From Simkaniaceae bacterium (GTDB lineage: Bacteria; Chlamydiota; Chlamydiia; Chlamydiales; JACRBE01), in NCBI GenBank assembly GCA_022763045.1, contig JALEGI010000003.1, positions 18,153 through 82,152 on the forward strand: a stretch of DNA of 64,000 nucleotides, read 5' to 3'. Position numbers and translations under genes: made by a program. Shown here piece after piece: positions 17,451 through 26,171 of this stretch. The notes below the pieces were generated by a model. It searched no databases and was not told where the DNA came from. It saw only the letters and a list, made by a program, of their open reading frames with translations. The stretch's first letter is position 1, and every line of letters starts with the position of its first letter.

Positions 17451-18881
17451 ATGGAGATTGAACAAGGTAATAACAAACGCGTAATTTCTCTCTTTGTCTT
17501 AACGATGCTGAACGTGTCGATTATGGCAAGTTTACGCAACCTCCCACTAGTCGCTGAATTTGGCTACAGTTCAATTTTCTTTTTCTTTTTAGCGGGTCTT
17601 CTTTTCTTGATTCCTTGCGCTCTAGTTTCGGCTGAGCTTGCAACAGGCTGGCCTCATTCTGGTGGTATTTACATTTGGGTGCGTGAAGCTTTTGGTGACC
17701 GTTGGGGCTTTTTTGCTATCTGGATGCAATGGGTTCATAACGTCACTTGGTATCCCGCAATTCTCTCCTTTGTTGCGACAACTTTGACCTATGTTATTTT
17801 TGGTCATGAGGTCGTTAATCGCCTCTATACGTTTCTTGTAATCATTATCTGTTTCTGGGGAATGACGTTAATGAACTACCTGGGAATTCGCGTCTCTACA
17901 CTCTTTTCAACGATAGGTGTAATCGGCGGCACCATTGTCCCTGGCATCTTTATCATCTACCTCGGTGTCCAATGGCTCGCTACAGGACAACCTGCACAAA
18001 TTCAATTTTCCTGGAATGCTCTCGTTCCTGAATTTAATAGCCTTCAAAACCTTGTATTTCTTGGAGGACTCTTTTTAGCATTTGCAGGTTTGGAGGTTTC
18101 AGCAGGTTATGCAGGTGAAGTTAAAGAGCCGCAAAAAAACTACCCTAGATCGATCATCTTTGGCGCTCTTATCACCTTTCTTCTTTTCATGCTTGGCTCT
18201 CTTGCAATTGCATTTGTTATTCCAAAATCCAACATCTCTCTTGTTGCTGGTTTGATGGAGGCCTTCCAGATATTTTTAATACGCTATAACCTGACACCCC
18301 TACTTCCAATTCTTGGCATTCTTCTAATTATTGGAGCTATTGCGGAAGTCAACTCTTGGATTATTGGACCAGTAAAGGCGCTATTTGAAACGGCCGAACA
18401 TGGAGATCTACACCCGCTTTTCCAAAGACAAAACAAACACGGAATGCCTACAAATCTACTACTTTTCCAGGCAATTATAGTAACGCTGGTTGCCTGCGTC
18501 TTTCTCGTTATGCCAGATTTAAGCATCTCCTACTGGATCCTATCGGCTCTAAGCATTCAAATCTATTTAGCGATGTATCTATTTATGTTTGCAGCCGCAA
18601 TTCGTCTGCGCTACACACACTCTCACGTCGAGCGCGCCTATAGCATTCCCCACCCACATAAGGGCATGTGGGTAGTTGCCTGCGTCGGGATTTTAGCCTC
18701 TCTTTTTGCCTTCCTTCTCGTGTACGTACCACCTGCGGGCTTTGAAATTGGAAGTCTTCTCTTTTACGAGCTCTTCTTAATCATCGGCTTTGTTGTAATG
18801 GCAGCGATACCAATCATTCTACACGCATTTAAAAAGCCTGAGTGGGACCCAACTCATGAGGGGCACTTTACAAACAAATAG
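17451..18881 (+). CDS. APC family amino-acid antiporter, GadC/XasA-like
   Basis: This 476-residue protein has about 12 membrane segments. It begins with 'SIMASLRNLPLVAEFGYSS' and 'LVSAELATGWPHSGGIYIWV', characteristic of the glutamate:GABA antiporter branch of the APC superfamily, and continues with 'AFAGLEVSAGYAGEVKEP'. GadC exports GABA in exchange for glutamate and works with glutamate decarboxylase in acid resistance. A GadB-type enzyme is encoded at 41237-42595. Other chlamydial members of this branch are annotated only as amino-acid antiporters, so substrate assignment is inference. A GGAAAGG site precedes the ATG. Confidence 0.85.
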   Translation: MEIEQGNNKRVISLFVLTMLNVSIMASLRNLPLVAEFGYSSIFFFFLAGLLFLIPCALVSAELATGWPHSGGIYIWVREAFGDRWGFFAIWMQWVHNVTWYPAILSFVATTLTYVIFGHEVVNRLYTFLVIIICFWGMTLMNYLGIRVSTLFSTIGVIGGTIVPGIFIIYLGVQWLATGQPAQIQFSWNALVPEFNSLQNLVFLGGLFLAFAGLEVSAGYAGEVKEPQKNYPRSIIFGALITFLLFMLGSLAIAFVIPKSNISLVAGLMEAFQIFLIRYNLTPLLPILGILLIIGAIAEVNSWIIGPVKALFETAEHGDLHPLFQRQNKHGMPTNLLLFQAIIVTLVACVFLVMPDLSISYWILSALSIQIYLAMYLFMFAAAIRLRYTHSHVERAYSIPHPHKGMWVVACVGILASLFAFLLVYVPPAGFEIGSLLFYELFLIIGFVVMAAIPIILHAFKKPEWDPTHEGHFTNK

Positions 18882-18902
18882 GGCTATGTACATAATATAT
18901 GT

Positions 18903-20156
18903 ATGTCAGTCCCCCTCCCAGAGAAACTCAGACCTAAGACCTTTTCAGATGTGATCGGTCAACAGCATCTTCTTGGTGAAAACGGACTTCTGACTAAGGT
19001 CGCAGATAAAAAATACCCCATCTCTATTCTCCTGTGGGGACCCCCTGGATGCGGTAAAACGACAATTGCCCGCCTTTATGCTAAAGCTTTCGACTCCGAA
19101 TTTATTTCATTTAGCGCTGTATTCAATTCAATCACAGATTTAAAGAAAATCATCAAAGAGTTTAAAGAGCGCCCCCTATTTAAAAAGAAACTCATTGTCT
19201 TCGTCGATGAAATCCACAGATTCAACAAAGCGCAACAAGACGCCTTTCTTCCCTACTTGGAAGATGGAACGCTCCTATTAATAGGTGCGACAACTGAAAA
19301 TCCCTCTTTTGCCTTAAATAATGCCCTTCTTTCAAGGTTGCGCGTCTTCGAATTACGCCATTTAGATAAAAGCTCTCTTAAAGTTATACTCGACAGATTC
19401 CAAACGAATTACGGCATAGAAATTGAACTTTCAGCTCAAGAGGCGCTTATTGAGCAATCATCTGGCGACGCTAGGCACCTATTAAACTTATTAGAAAATG
19501 TCTTAGAATTTTCTAAAGGAAAAAAGGTCGATCTAGAGGAGTTAAAGGGGCTGCTACAAAAGAGACTACCTCTTTACGACCGCGCAAGTGAAGAGCACTA
19601 CAACCTTATCTCTGCTCTACATAAATCTGTAAGGGGCTCAGATCCCGACGCCGCGCTCTACTGGCTTGTTCGAATGCTTAAAGCGGGTGAAGATCCACGC
19701 TTTCTTGCAAGGCGATTAATTCGTATGGCATCAGAAGACGTTGGTATGGCAGATCCACAAGCTCTTGTGATCTGTAACAATGCAGCAATCACCTATGAGC
19801 GCCTTGGCTCTCCTGAGGGCGAGCTCGCACTTGCAGAGGCCACAATCTACCTAGCTTTAGCTCCCAAAAGCAACGCCACCTATCTTGCTTATAAAAAAGC
19901 AGTTGCAAAAGTTGAAGATTCAGGACACCTCTCACCTCCCAAGACAATTTTAAATGCGCCGACTAAGTTGATGAAAGAGAGCGGCTACGGCGAGGGCTAC
20001 CTCTATGACCACGACCAGCCTAATGGATTTTCTGGACAGAACTATTTTCCAGACGAGTTTAGCTCAAGACCTAAATTTTATACCCCTGTTAGTAGGGGGT
20101 TTGAAAGAGAAATGGAAAAAAGAATTAGTTATTTTGATAAATTAAGAAATAAATGA
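18903..20156 (+). CDS. rarA: RarA/MgsA AAA+ ATPase (replication-associated recombination protein)
   Basis: This 417-residue protein begins 'LPEKLRPKTFSDVIGQQHLL' and has Walker A 'GPPGCGKTT', Walker B 'VFVDEIHRFNKAQQDAFLP', sensor 1 'LIGATTENPSF' and the C-terminal tetramerisation domain ('RLIRMASEDVGMADP'). RarA acts at stalled replication forks, interacting with SSB and shaping fork-end structure. The length is typical. The promoter of the small RNA that follows starts inside its last codons. Confidence 0.93.
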   Translation: MSVPLPEKLRPKTFSDVIGQQHLLGENGLLTKVADKKYPISILLWGPPGCGKTTIARLYAKAFDSEFISFSAVFNSITDLKKIIKEFKERPLFKKKLIVFVDEIHRFNKAQQDAFLPYLEDGTLLLIGATTENPSFALNNALLSRLRVFELRHLDKSSLKVILDRFQTNYGIEIELSAQEALIEQSSGDARHLLNLLENVLEFSKGKKVDLEELKGLLQKRLPLYDRASEEHYNLISALHKSVRGSDPDAALYWLVRMLKAGEDPRFLARRLIRMASEDVGMADPQALVICNNAAITYERLGSPEGELALAEATIYLALAPKSNATYLAYKKAVAKVEDSGHLSPPKTILNAPTKLMKESGYGEGYLYDHDQPNGFSGQNYFPDEFSSRPKFYTPVSRGFEREMEKRISYFDKLRNK

Positions 20157-20162
20157 TATAAA
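20134..20162 (+). promoter_or_regulatory. Sigma-70/66-type promoter for the structured RNA
   Basis: TTGATA at 20134-20139 and TATAAA at 20157-20162 are separated by exactly 17 bases. This predicts a transcript start near 20167-20169, which coincides with the first bases of the long closing stem of the RNA. The -35 lies within rarA and the -10 begins on the last base of its stop codon. Confidence 0.7.
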
Positions 20163-20165
20163 TAA

Positions 20166-20308
20166 GTCAAAGGGGAAGTTTATTTTATCTCGTGTAAAAT
20201 AACCCTCGGCACAGCTGCCTCTTGGTGAGGCGACACGTCCCTTGTGGACATGCTTTTCGCCGGGTCCTCTTCCCTTTTGACACCTCTTCTAAAGAGGTGT
20301 TTTTTTTT
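20166..20308 (+). ncRNA. Candidate structured small RNA or leader RNA, family not recognised
   Basis: A 13-bp closing stem pairs 20166-20178 with 20269-20281, with one G-U. It encloses an 8-bp A/T hairpin (20180-20187 with 20195-20202). It also encloses a second domain closed by 20205-20210 with 20259-20264, which holds two hairpins: GCCTC/GAGGC (20217-20221 with 20227-20231) and GTCC/GGAC (20237-20240 with 20246-20249). A strong terminator follows at once. I found none of the conserved motifs of SRP RNA, tmRNA or the riboswitches I know. It may be an independent sRNA, or an attenuating leader for the M20 gene whose ribosome site directly follows the terminator. Confidence 0.7.
20280..20308 (+). 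terminator. Intrinsic terminator of the structured RNA
   Basis: The stem ACACCTCT (20280-20287) pairs with AGAGGTGT (20293-20300) around a 5-base loop, and eight T residues follow. The GGAG ribosome site of the next gene begins right after the T-run, at 20309. Confidence 0.9.
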
Positions 20309-20316
20309 GGAGTAAT

Positions 20317-21459
20317 ATGAGCGATTTAGAAAGCTACACAATTGATATTCGAAGAAAATTACACGAAATTCCAGAATTAAGCTGGGAAGAGGAGAAGACG
20401 CTAGAACTCATCCATTCAGAGATCGAAAAAATCCTGTCCCAATCCCCTTTCGACCATTCGATTGAGGTGAAAAAAGGGGGAATTGTCGTTGATATCAATA
20501 TCGATCCAAAACTTCCAAGAAGGCTTCTACGTGCAGATTGTGACGCCCTTCCAATCGAAGAGAAAACACATCTTCCCTACAGCTCAAAAAACCCTGGAGT
20601 GATGCACGCCTGTGGCCACGACTGTCACAGTGCAATGCTCCTTGGCGCACTTAAGGGACTCTCAAAACCTAAGTATAACCTGAGGTTTGTCTGGCAAAGG
20701 GCCGAAGAGCAGTGCTTCCCGATGTCTGGGGGCTGCACACTTGTTAAAAAGGAAAACCTTCTTGACGGAGTTGATGAAGTCTATGGCCTGCACATCATCT
20801 CAAATTACCAAAAGGGAACGTTTTATAGCGCCCCTACCAAGCTCATGGCAAATTCAGGTTTTTTTGAGATGCGAATAGAAACTGCCGGCGGACATGTGAT
20901 GAATCCACATATTGAAGCTAATGCTATCGATGTGAGTGTCGATATTCACACTGCACTTCGTGGACTTCCTGTAAGAGTCCTAGGCCCTATTGAGCAGGTT
21001 TCATTCGTCCCTACGATTTCCAAGGCCGGTCAAACAGCTAACATTAGACCAAGCTCAGTTGACTTGTGCTACTCCTTTCGCAACTTTAGCGATCACGACA
21101 ACCGTAAAAAGTTTGTTCATGCTTTACAAGAGCGTGTGGAAAATATTATCAATGGTTATTCCAACGCAAAACTGACTAAGTTTGAGTTTATTGAGGGCTA
21201 CCCTCCCGTCATCAATGACCCTGAAAGCTATGAAAAAGTGAATGAGGCGCTACTAAAAGCTGGTTATAAGACTGAGCTTCAATCCCCTCTATTTTGTGGC
21301 GAAGATTTTGCCTATTACCTTGAAAAGAGACCTGGAGCTTTTTGGCTTTTAGGAGCAAAACAGGGAGAGGGATGGGACCACCACACTCCCCTCTTTAACC
21401 CTGATGAATCGGCTATGATTCACGGAGTAAACTACTGGCTCTCTCTCTCATCAGATTGA
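20317..21459 (+). CDS. M20 family metallo-amidohydrolase (peptidase M20D-like)
   Basis: This 380-residue protein has the M20D pattern: 'RRKLHEIPELSWEE' at the N-terminus, metal-binding 'MHACGHDCHSAMLLG', then 'LHIISNYQKGTFYS', 'GGHVMNPHIEANAID' in the lid domain, and 'CGEDFAYYLEKRPGAFWLLG' with the C-terminal ligands. Relatives hydrolyse N-acyl amino acids (hippurate, IAA conjugates, N-acetyl-diaminopimelate); the substrate here is unknown. The ATG follows GGAG by 4 bases, immediately after a terminator, so expression depends on read-through or on conditional anti-termination. The 3' end overlaps the next convergent gene by 28 bases. Confidence 0.9.
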   Translation: MSDLESYTIDIRRKLHEIPELSWEEEKTLELIHSEIEKILSQSPFDHSIEVKKGGIVVDINIDPKLPRRLLRADCDALPIEEKTHLPYSSKNPGVMHACGHDCHSAMLLGALKGLSKPKYNLRFVWQRAEEQCFPMSGGCTLVKKENLLDGVDEVYGLHIISNYQKGTFYSAPTKLMANSGFFEMRIETAGGHVMNPHIEANAIDVSVDIHTALRGLPVRVLGPIEQVSFVPTISKAGQTANIRPSSVDLCYSFRNFSDHDNRKKFVHALQERVENIINGYSNAKLTKFEFIEGYPPVINDPESYEKVNEALLKAGYKTELQSPLFCGEDFAYYLEKRPGAFWLLGAKQGEGWDHHTPLFNPDESAMIHGVNYWLSLSSD

Positions 21460-21719
21460 AACTGCAGGGGAAATCTCTCTTGGTGATCTAGGTTGAGCTC
21501 CTCATTAAAGTTTTTCACCATCCAGTTGAACTTATCCAAAAAGACCTCTAAATCTGGAGCTTCTTTGTAGTGATTCACCTGGTGGTTGAACCACTTGAGC
21601 TGATCTTGCAACTTTTCTTTCACAGAAGGTGCCACATCTGATTGGTAGAGATAGGAATGCATGTCGTTTCTTTCTTTATCGATTTCAACAAATAAACTTT
21701 CCCTATTATTATGTTCCAT
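21432..21719 (-). CDS. Small acidic hypothetical protein
   Basis: This 95-residue, charged, probably helical protein has no signal or membrane segment. I do not recognise it. The ATG at 21719 is chosen because GGAGG lies 5 bases upstream, a strong ribosome site that supports the gene being real. It overlaps the 3' end of the M20 gene by 28 bases on the other strand. Size and acidity would suit a small chaperone-like or regulatory protein, but nothing in the sequence proves this. Confidence 0.6.
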   Translation of the reverse strand: MEHNNRESLFVEIDKERNDMHSYLYQSDVAPSVKEKLQDQLKWFNHQVNHYKEAPDLEVFLDKFNWMVKNFNEELNLDHQERFPLQFQSDERESQ

Positions 21720-21855
21720 AAATTCCTCCAAATCTATAAATGTTGTAATATCAAAATATAAAAATTACAATCAATACAAACTAACAAAAAAATTCTTGCC
21801 ATCAACTCCTGGGTTCAAGTAGTATCTGGAAAAATTTTCTATAACCGGTTGATTA

Positions 21856-23079
21856 ATGAACCTTAAATATCTTCCATTTGTTTTTGCAGCTGCAATCACA
21901 CTGACTGTCAGTGGTTGCCTTGCAACAGGATATAAAGGGACATCAACCGCGTTAACAACTGCTGTCAATCAACTCGAAGCGGTAAAAGCAAACGAAATTC
22001 TCTTCCACTGGCACCAGCAAAAGTCGGGAGGCCTCTATACAACTCACCCGAGTCTAGCGCGTTATATCAATAAAGTGGGCTCAAGACTGGCACGCGTTTC
22101 CGACTTCCCAAAACTTCCCTATGAGTTTGTGATCGTCAACGACCCAGCTCCTCATGCGATAGCCTTTTTGAGTGGAAAAATTGCCATCAACCGTGGACTC
22201 CTTTTACAACTGGAAAATGAGGCAGAACTTGCTGCGGTATTAGCTCAAAATATTGCACTAAGCCCTCTGCTTTATAAGGGAATTCAAGAGAACAAATTTC
22301 CACTTTTTGCTCAATCGAGCTCTTCACTCAAAAAGATCATCTTACAACAACTTGAATACCAACCCCTTCCTTTTGAAACCGAACTCGAACTCGACGCAAA
22401 GGCTGTTGAATACCTATCAAGAGCGGGCTATGAACCAAAAGCGCTTTTATCCCTACATTTTAAGTTGATGGGAGCAAAGCAGAAGATAAAGAGTTTTAGA
22501 GGACTCTCTATTCACCCCTACTCTGACAAGAGAATCAATGCTACGACAAAACTTCTTCAAGGTTATAATGAAGGTGGGTACTTTGGTAGCTCAACCTATC
22601 AAGAAGCGATTAAACCTCTAAAAAATACTGAATCTGCCTATGACCTTCTTGAAAAAGGCATGCTAGCGAGAGAAAATGAGGATTTTGAGGGGGCGCTGGG
22701 TAAAGCAGAGGGTGGACTTACAATTGAGCCACTTGAAGTCAACCTTCACCTTCTTAAAGGTCAGGCGCAAATGTACTCAAACCGCTTTGAAAATGCTCTA
22801 CACGCTTTTAACAGAGCAATTCAACTCGATCCCGAGTACTACCGCTCCTTTTTAGAGCGCGGCATCCTCTTTTTTCAAGAAGAGAAATACACTGATGCCA
22901 TAGAAGACCTTGAGGCGTCCTACAAACTACTGCCTTCGCAAGAAGCGGCCTATTTCTTAGCCAAGGCACACAAACAATTGGGCGAAATAGATATGGCAAG
23001 AAATTACTTCCAAGAAATTACCAACTACCAAAGTGAATTTGGGCAAAAGGCTCAAGAAGAGCTAGAAGCGCTCAGATAA
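21856..23079 (+). CDS. M48-like pseudopeptidase lipoprotein with TPR repeats (BepA-like architecture)
   Basis: This 407-residue lipoprotein has the lipobox 'LTVSGC' (Cys21). Residues 40-~240 align with the M48 peptidase domain of BepA/LoiP proteins, including 'YEFVIVNDPAPHAIAFLSGKI' and 'ENEAELAAVLA'. The zinc motif HEXXH is replaced by Gln131-Asn-Ile-Ala-Leu135, so both zinc histidines and the catalytic Glu are absent. The region of the third ligand ('ELELDAKAVEYL') is kept. The C-terminal half (about 265-407) has TPR repeats, including 'ALHAFNRAIQLDPEYYRSF'. It is likely a periplasmic outer-membrane assembly or scaffold factor without protease activity. Confidence 0.85.
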   Translation: MNLKYLPFVFAAAITLTVSGCLATGYKGTSTALTTAVNQLEAVKANEILFHWHQQKSGGLYTTHPSLARYINKVGSRLARVSDFPKLPYEFVIVNDPAPHAIAFLSGKIAINRGLLLQLENEAELAAVLAQNIALSPLLYKGIQENKFPLFAQSSSSLKKIILQQLEYQPLPFETELELDAKAVEYLSRAGYEPKALLSLHFKLMGAKQKIKSFRGLSIHPYSDKRINATTKLLQGYNEGGYFGSSTYQEAIKPLKNTESAYDLLEKGMLARENEDFEGALGKAEGGLTIEPLEVNLHLLKGQAQMYSNRFENALHAFNRAIQLDPEYYRSFLERGILFFQEEKYTDAIEDLEASYKLLPSQEAAYFLAKAHKQLGEIDMARNYFQEITNYQSEFGQKAQEELEALR

Positions 23080-23618
23080 ATTCTTGTTTCTCCCCAAGGG
23101 AAGGATGCTGGCACTGAATCGATCTCTTTAAAAAGGGGCTCGCCAACACTCAAAACTTTGACTGGATATTTTTCGAGATGAGTTTTGAGCTCCCTTATTA
23201 GATACTCGTTCATACAGGTGCCTGCTAGATAGACCCAATCTACGCCTTCAAACCGAAGCGTGAGTAGATCGCGATTTTGAAACGCAATACCGCTCAGTTT
23301 TAAAAAAGAGACAACCCACTCAGCTCTCTCTATAAATTTTGGGTTGTGATCAACTCCAAGAGTCACGCAGCCTGCTATGTGGTGAAAACAAAATGCAGCC
23401 CGACCAGTCCCAGATCCAAGATCAATCAGTGAATCCCCTTTTTTCACTCCAAAATAGTCTATAATTTGCTTCACTACCTCAAGCGGAGTCTCGCCGTAAT
23501 CATGAAGCAATTTTGCGGCTCGCGATTGGTTAAATTTGCGCGCACACCGATAGGGGTTTTCCCACAAATAGGCAAGTGATAGCGCAAGGCGAATAGAGTG
23601 CGGAAGTAATTTTACCAA
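23052..23618 (-). CDS. Class I SAM-dependent methyltransferase
   Basis: This 188-residue protein has the SAM-binding glycine motif 'LIDLGSGTGRAAFCF' (about 63-77), the acidic post-II residue in 'GVDHNPKFIERAE', and 'GVDWVYLAGTCMNEYL' at the motif IV position. The fold is a compact Rossmann methyltransferase with a short N-terminal helix region, and no targeting signal is evident. The substrate is unknown. It starts inside the last 7 bases of the NAPE-PLD-like gene and is probably co-expressed with it. Its 3' end overlaps the M48-like gene by 28 bases. Confidence 0.8.
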   Translation of the reverse strand: MVKLLPHSIRLALSLAYLWENPYRCARKFNQSRAAKLLHDYGETPLEVVKQIIDYFGVKKGDSLIDLGSGTGRAAFCFHHIAGCVTLGVDHNPKFIERAEWVVSFLKLSGIAFQNRDLLTLRFEGVDWVYLAGTCMNEYLIRELKTHLEKYPVKVLSVGEPLFKEIDSVPASFPWGETRIYLSASSSS

Positions 23619-24583
23619 TTAATTGTTTGCCCAGGGTCTACAACACGAAAGGCAAGCGGATTGATGTTTGACTCTGCCAAAGAGAGATAGAGATCATAGG
23701 GCGGCTGCTCCATCCCTTCACCTGAGAGACAAAATGTCTTCCAATGCATCCCTAAACTCAGCTTTGACTTCACATCCTTGTGAATCTGAACCGCCTTGTC
23801 AGGATCGATATGAACAGGCGCCATAAACTCATGTGGGACATACGTTCCAATGGGAATCAAACTTAAATCAATATCGCTGAACCGATCGCCAATACGTTTA
23901 AAATCAACTGGATTATACCCAGTATCGCCCACAAAATAAAGGCGTTTTGATTTTTTATTTCCCCTTTTGAAATCGAGCACCCATCCCGCCCAAAGAGTAT
24001 TGTTTTGATGCCACCCCCCTCGTCCAGAGAAATGTTGGCAAGGCACAGCAGTTGCGGTAATTTTTAATGCCTTTGAGTCAACAACTGAGTGCTGCCACCA
24101 GTGGTGCTCATTGACATTGTAAATCCCCCTTCGGTGAAACCAGCGCTCTAGACCGACAGGTACAAGCCAGAGCATATTTGGGAAGCGCTCTTTAAGCTTT
24201 TTCACGCTCTTAGAGCAGAGATGATCGTAATGGTCGTGACTGACAACACATGCATCGATCTCTGGCAGATCCTCAATAGAAATTGCAGGAGCATGGTGGC
24301 GCTTAGGCCCAAAAAAGCGAAAAGGCGAACAGCGCTTGCCCCAAATTGGATCTGTTAAAATCCTAAAACCATCAACTTCAATAAGAAATGTGCAATGGTT
24401 GATCCAGGTAATCTGAGGCTCCATCTCATCGAGCCTCTCACTTGGATTGGGATACGAAAACCCCTTCGGCGGGCGCGGTGGAGGAAGCGCATCTTTATAC
24501 CCTCCAACTTGCCACCAAACGATATCGACCAATCGTTTCTTAATGTCTTTAACGTGAGGGTTTTTGTATCTCTTTTTAAACAT
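23612..24583 (-). CDS. Metallo-beta-lactamase-fold hydrolase, NAPE-PLD-like
   Basis: This 323-residue protein has the MBL-fold zinc motif 'VVSHDHYDHL' (HXHXDH). The family-specific 'TWINHCTFLIEVDGFRILTDPIW' region comes before it, and 'YFVGDTGYNPVDF' and 'LGMHWKTF' follow. The pattern 'TDPIWGKRCSP' is typical of the group containing N-acyl-phosphatidylethanolamine phospholipase D and bacterial UlaG-like proteins. An action on phospholipids is possible but unproved. It is co-transcribed with the methyltransferase that follows, with a 7-base overlap. Confidence 0.85.
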   Translation of the reverse strand: MFKKRYKNPHVKDIKKRLVDIVWWQVGGYKDALPPPRPPKGFSYPNPSERLDEMEPQITWINHCTFLIEVDGFRILTDPIWGKRCSPFRFFGPKRHHAPAISIEDLPEIDACVVSHDHYDHLCSKSVKKLKERFPNMLWLVPVGLERWFHRRGIYNVNEHHWWQHSVVDSKALKITATAVPCQHFSGRGGWHQNNTLWAGWVLDFKRGNKKSKRLYFVGDTGYNPVDFKRIGDRFSDIDLSLIPIGTYVPHEFMAPVHIDPDKAVQIHKDVKSKLSLGMHWKTFCLSGEGMEQPPYDLYLSLAESNINPLAFRVVDPGQTINW

Positions 24584-24647
24584 ATTACACTGTTATTTTA
24601 CCAAAACAAACTAACATATATAATATGTAATTACAAAAGTCTACATT

Positions 24648-26171
24648 TTATTTAACAATTAAAGGAATTGATTCTGTTATTAAATCTGGACCATAAAACT
24701 GGATTGGACCTGGAAAGCGATAATCATCTGCGTATTTCCATGACTCGCGCTTTGAAGAGAAGCTTTTAAATGGGGCTCCATTGAGGTCAACTAAGGCTTT
24801 TTGGATGACAGGCTTCATTTTACCCTTACGCTCCTCCACGCATAGAAGGGAGGTGATAGGAAGAGCTGCAACTCCCCACTTTTCTATTGGTTGATGAATG
24901 TCTGTAACGCAAGCCATATAGCCAGTTTTTCCATGCGAGAGAATCACTCCAGCGCAGCTACCGAGCGCATAGCAATAATTAGCATCAAAGTGAGAGGGCA
25001 GCCCGCAGCGCCCCTCGTAGCCAAAAAAATGTTCTACGGGTGAAAAGTTCTCAATCGTGAGCTCTTTTTTCACAAGCTCTAAGATGAGCTTTTCTGTTTG
25101 GATATGTGAGACTTGAACATTCCCATGAGGGTCGCGATCCATTTGTAGCTGCTCTTGAATTGCAGAGGGTAAAGCGTGCAGCACCTTTTCTCCCTCTTTT
25201 GATAGCTCGCCTCGATTTAATTCTAAGATGAGCGACTTAAGCTCGGGAATAAACTCAATTAATCCTTCCGGAATTAAAACGACGCCGTAATTTTTTCCCT
25301 CTCTAGCACGTTTTTCAATCATTTCCGCGAGCTCTTTTATGAGCTCACTGAGAGCTTTACCCGAGTGCTCGATCTCTTCAGATATAAAGGTGTAGTTGGG
25401 CTGCGTGCGCAGCGCGCACTCTAGAGCGATATGCGAGGCGCTGCGTCCCATAAGTTTAACGAAATGGTAGTATTTTTTTGCAGAAATTGCATCTCGAGCA
25501 ATGTTTCCAATCATCTCCGAATACGTTTTGGTCGCAGTATCAAAACCAAAAGAGATTTGGACATAGGGATTTTGCAAATCACCATCAATTGTCTTGGGGA
25601 CCCCAACAACATTCACCTGTGATCCTAAGTATTCTGCAAGTACTGCTGCATTTGTATTTGAATCATCCCCGCCAATAACAACCAGTGCTTCGAGCTTTAA
25701 ACTCTCAATCGTCTCCTTAGATTTTTTTAATTGCTCTTCACTCTCAATCTTGGTGCGTCCAGATCCGATCATGTCAAATCCACCTTGATTACGGTAGCTA
25801 GCAATAAACTGAGAAGTTAACTCTTTGTAGTGCCCGTCGACAATTCCACCAGGGCCGCCCAAAAAACCAAAGAGCTTGGAGCCCTTTGGAAGAGAGTCAA
25901 AAAGGCCAGCAATCACATTGTGCCCACCTGCAGCTTGGCCACCAGACAAGACAACACCCACTTTTAAGGGTTTACGCTCAATTGAGTCACCGGTGGAGCC
26001 TTTTAAAATTGGAGCGCCAAAGAGTGTGGGGAATTGCTTTTCTATTTCTTCTTGGTGGGAGATACATGTTGTTGATTTTTGCCCCTCGAGCCTTACCTGA
26101 TCGATATTTTGTAGTATTTTTGGCAATTTTGGCGCTTCACTCGCTCTTTGCTCACATAAATCCATTAACAC
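24648..26171 (-). CDS. pfp: Pyrophosphate--fructose 6-phosphate 1-phosphotransferase
   Basis: This 507-residue PPi-dependent phosphofructokinase is of the long type found in Chlamydia and plants. Motifs include 'VGVVLSGGQAAGGHNVI', 'FLGGPGGIVDG', 'LVVIGGDDSNTNAAVLAEY' (GGDD marks the PPi-using type), 'VGVPKTIDGDL' with the catalytic Asp, and 'KLMGRSASHIALECAL'. It interconverts F6P and F1,6BP using PPi instead of ATP, so the step can run both ways. The ATG overlaps the serine dehydratase stop by 7 bases. Confidence 0.93.
   Translation of the reverse strand: MLMDLCEQRASEAPKLPKILQNIDQVRLEGQKSTTCISHQEEIEKQFPTLFGAPILKGSTGDSIERKPLKVGVVLSGGQAAGGHNVIAGLFDSLPKGSKLFGFLGGPGGIVDGHYKELTSQFIASYRNQGGFDMIGSGRTKIESEEQLKKSKETIESLKLEALVVIGGDDSNTNAAVLAEYLGSQVNVVGVPKTIDGDLQNPYVQISFGFDTATKTYSEMIGNIARDAISAKKYYHFVKLMGRSASHIALECALRTQPNYTFISEEIEHSGKALSELIKELAEMIEKRAREGKNYGVVLIPEGLIEFIPELKSLILELNRGELSKEGEKVLHALPSAIQEQLQMDRDPHGNVQVSHIQTEKLILELVKKELTIENFSPVEHFFGYEGRCGLPSHFDANYCYALGSCAGVILSHGKTGYMACVTDIHQPIEKWGVAALPITSLLCVEERKGKMKPVIQKALVDLNGAPFKSFSSKRESWKYADDYRFPGPIQFYGPDLITESIPLIVK

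Noticed and set aside
20166..20308. SRP (4.5S) RNA, tmRNA or a known riboswitch
   Set aside because: The conserved SRP apical motif, the tmRNA tRNA-like ends and the riboswitch core motifs known to me are absent on both strands.
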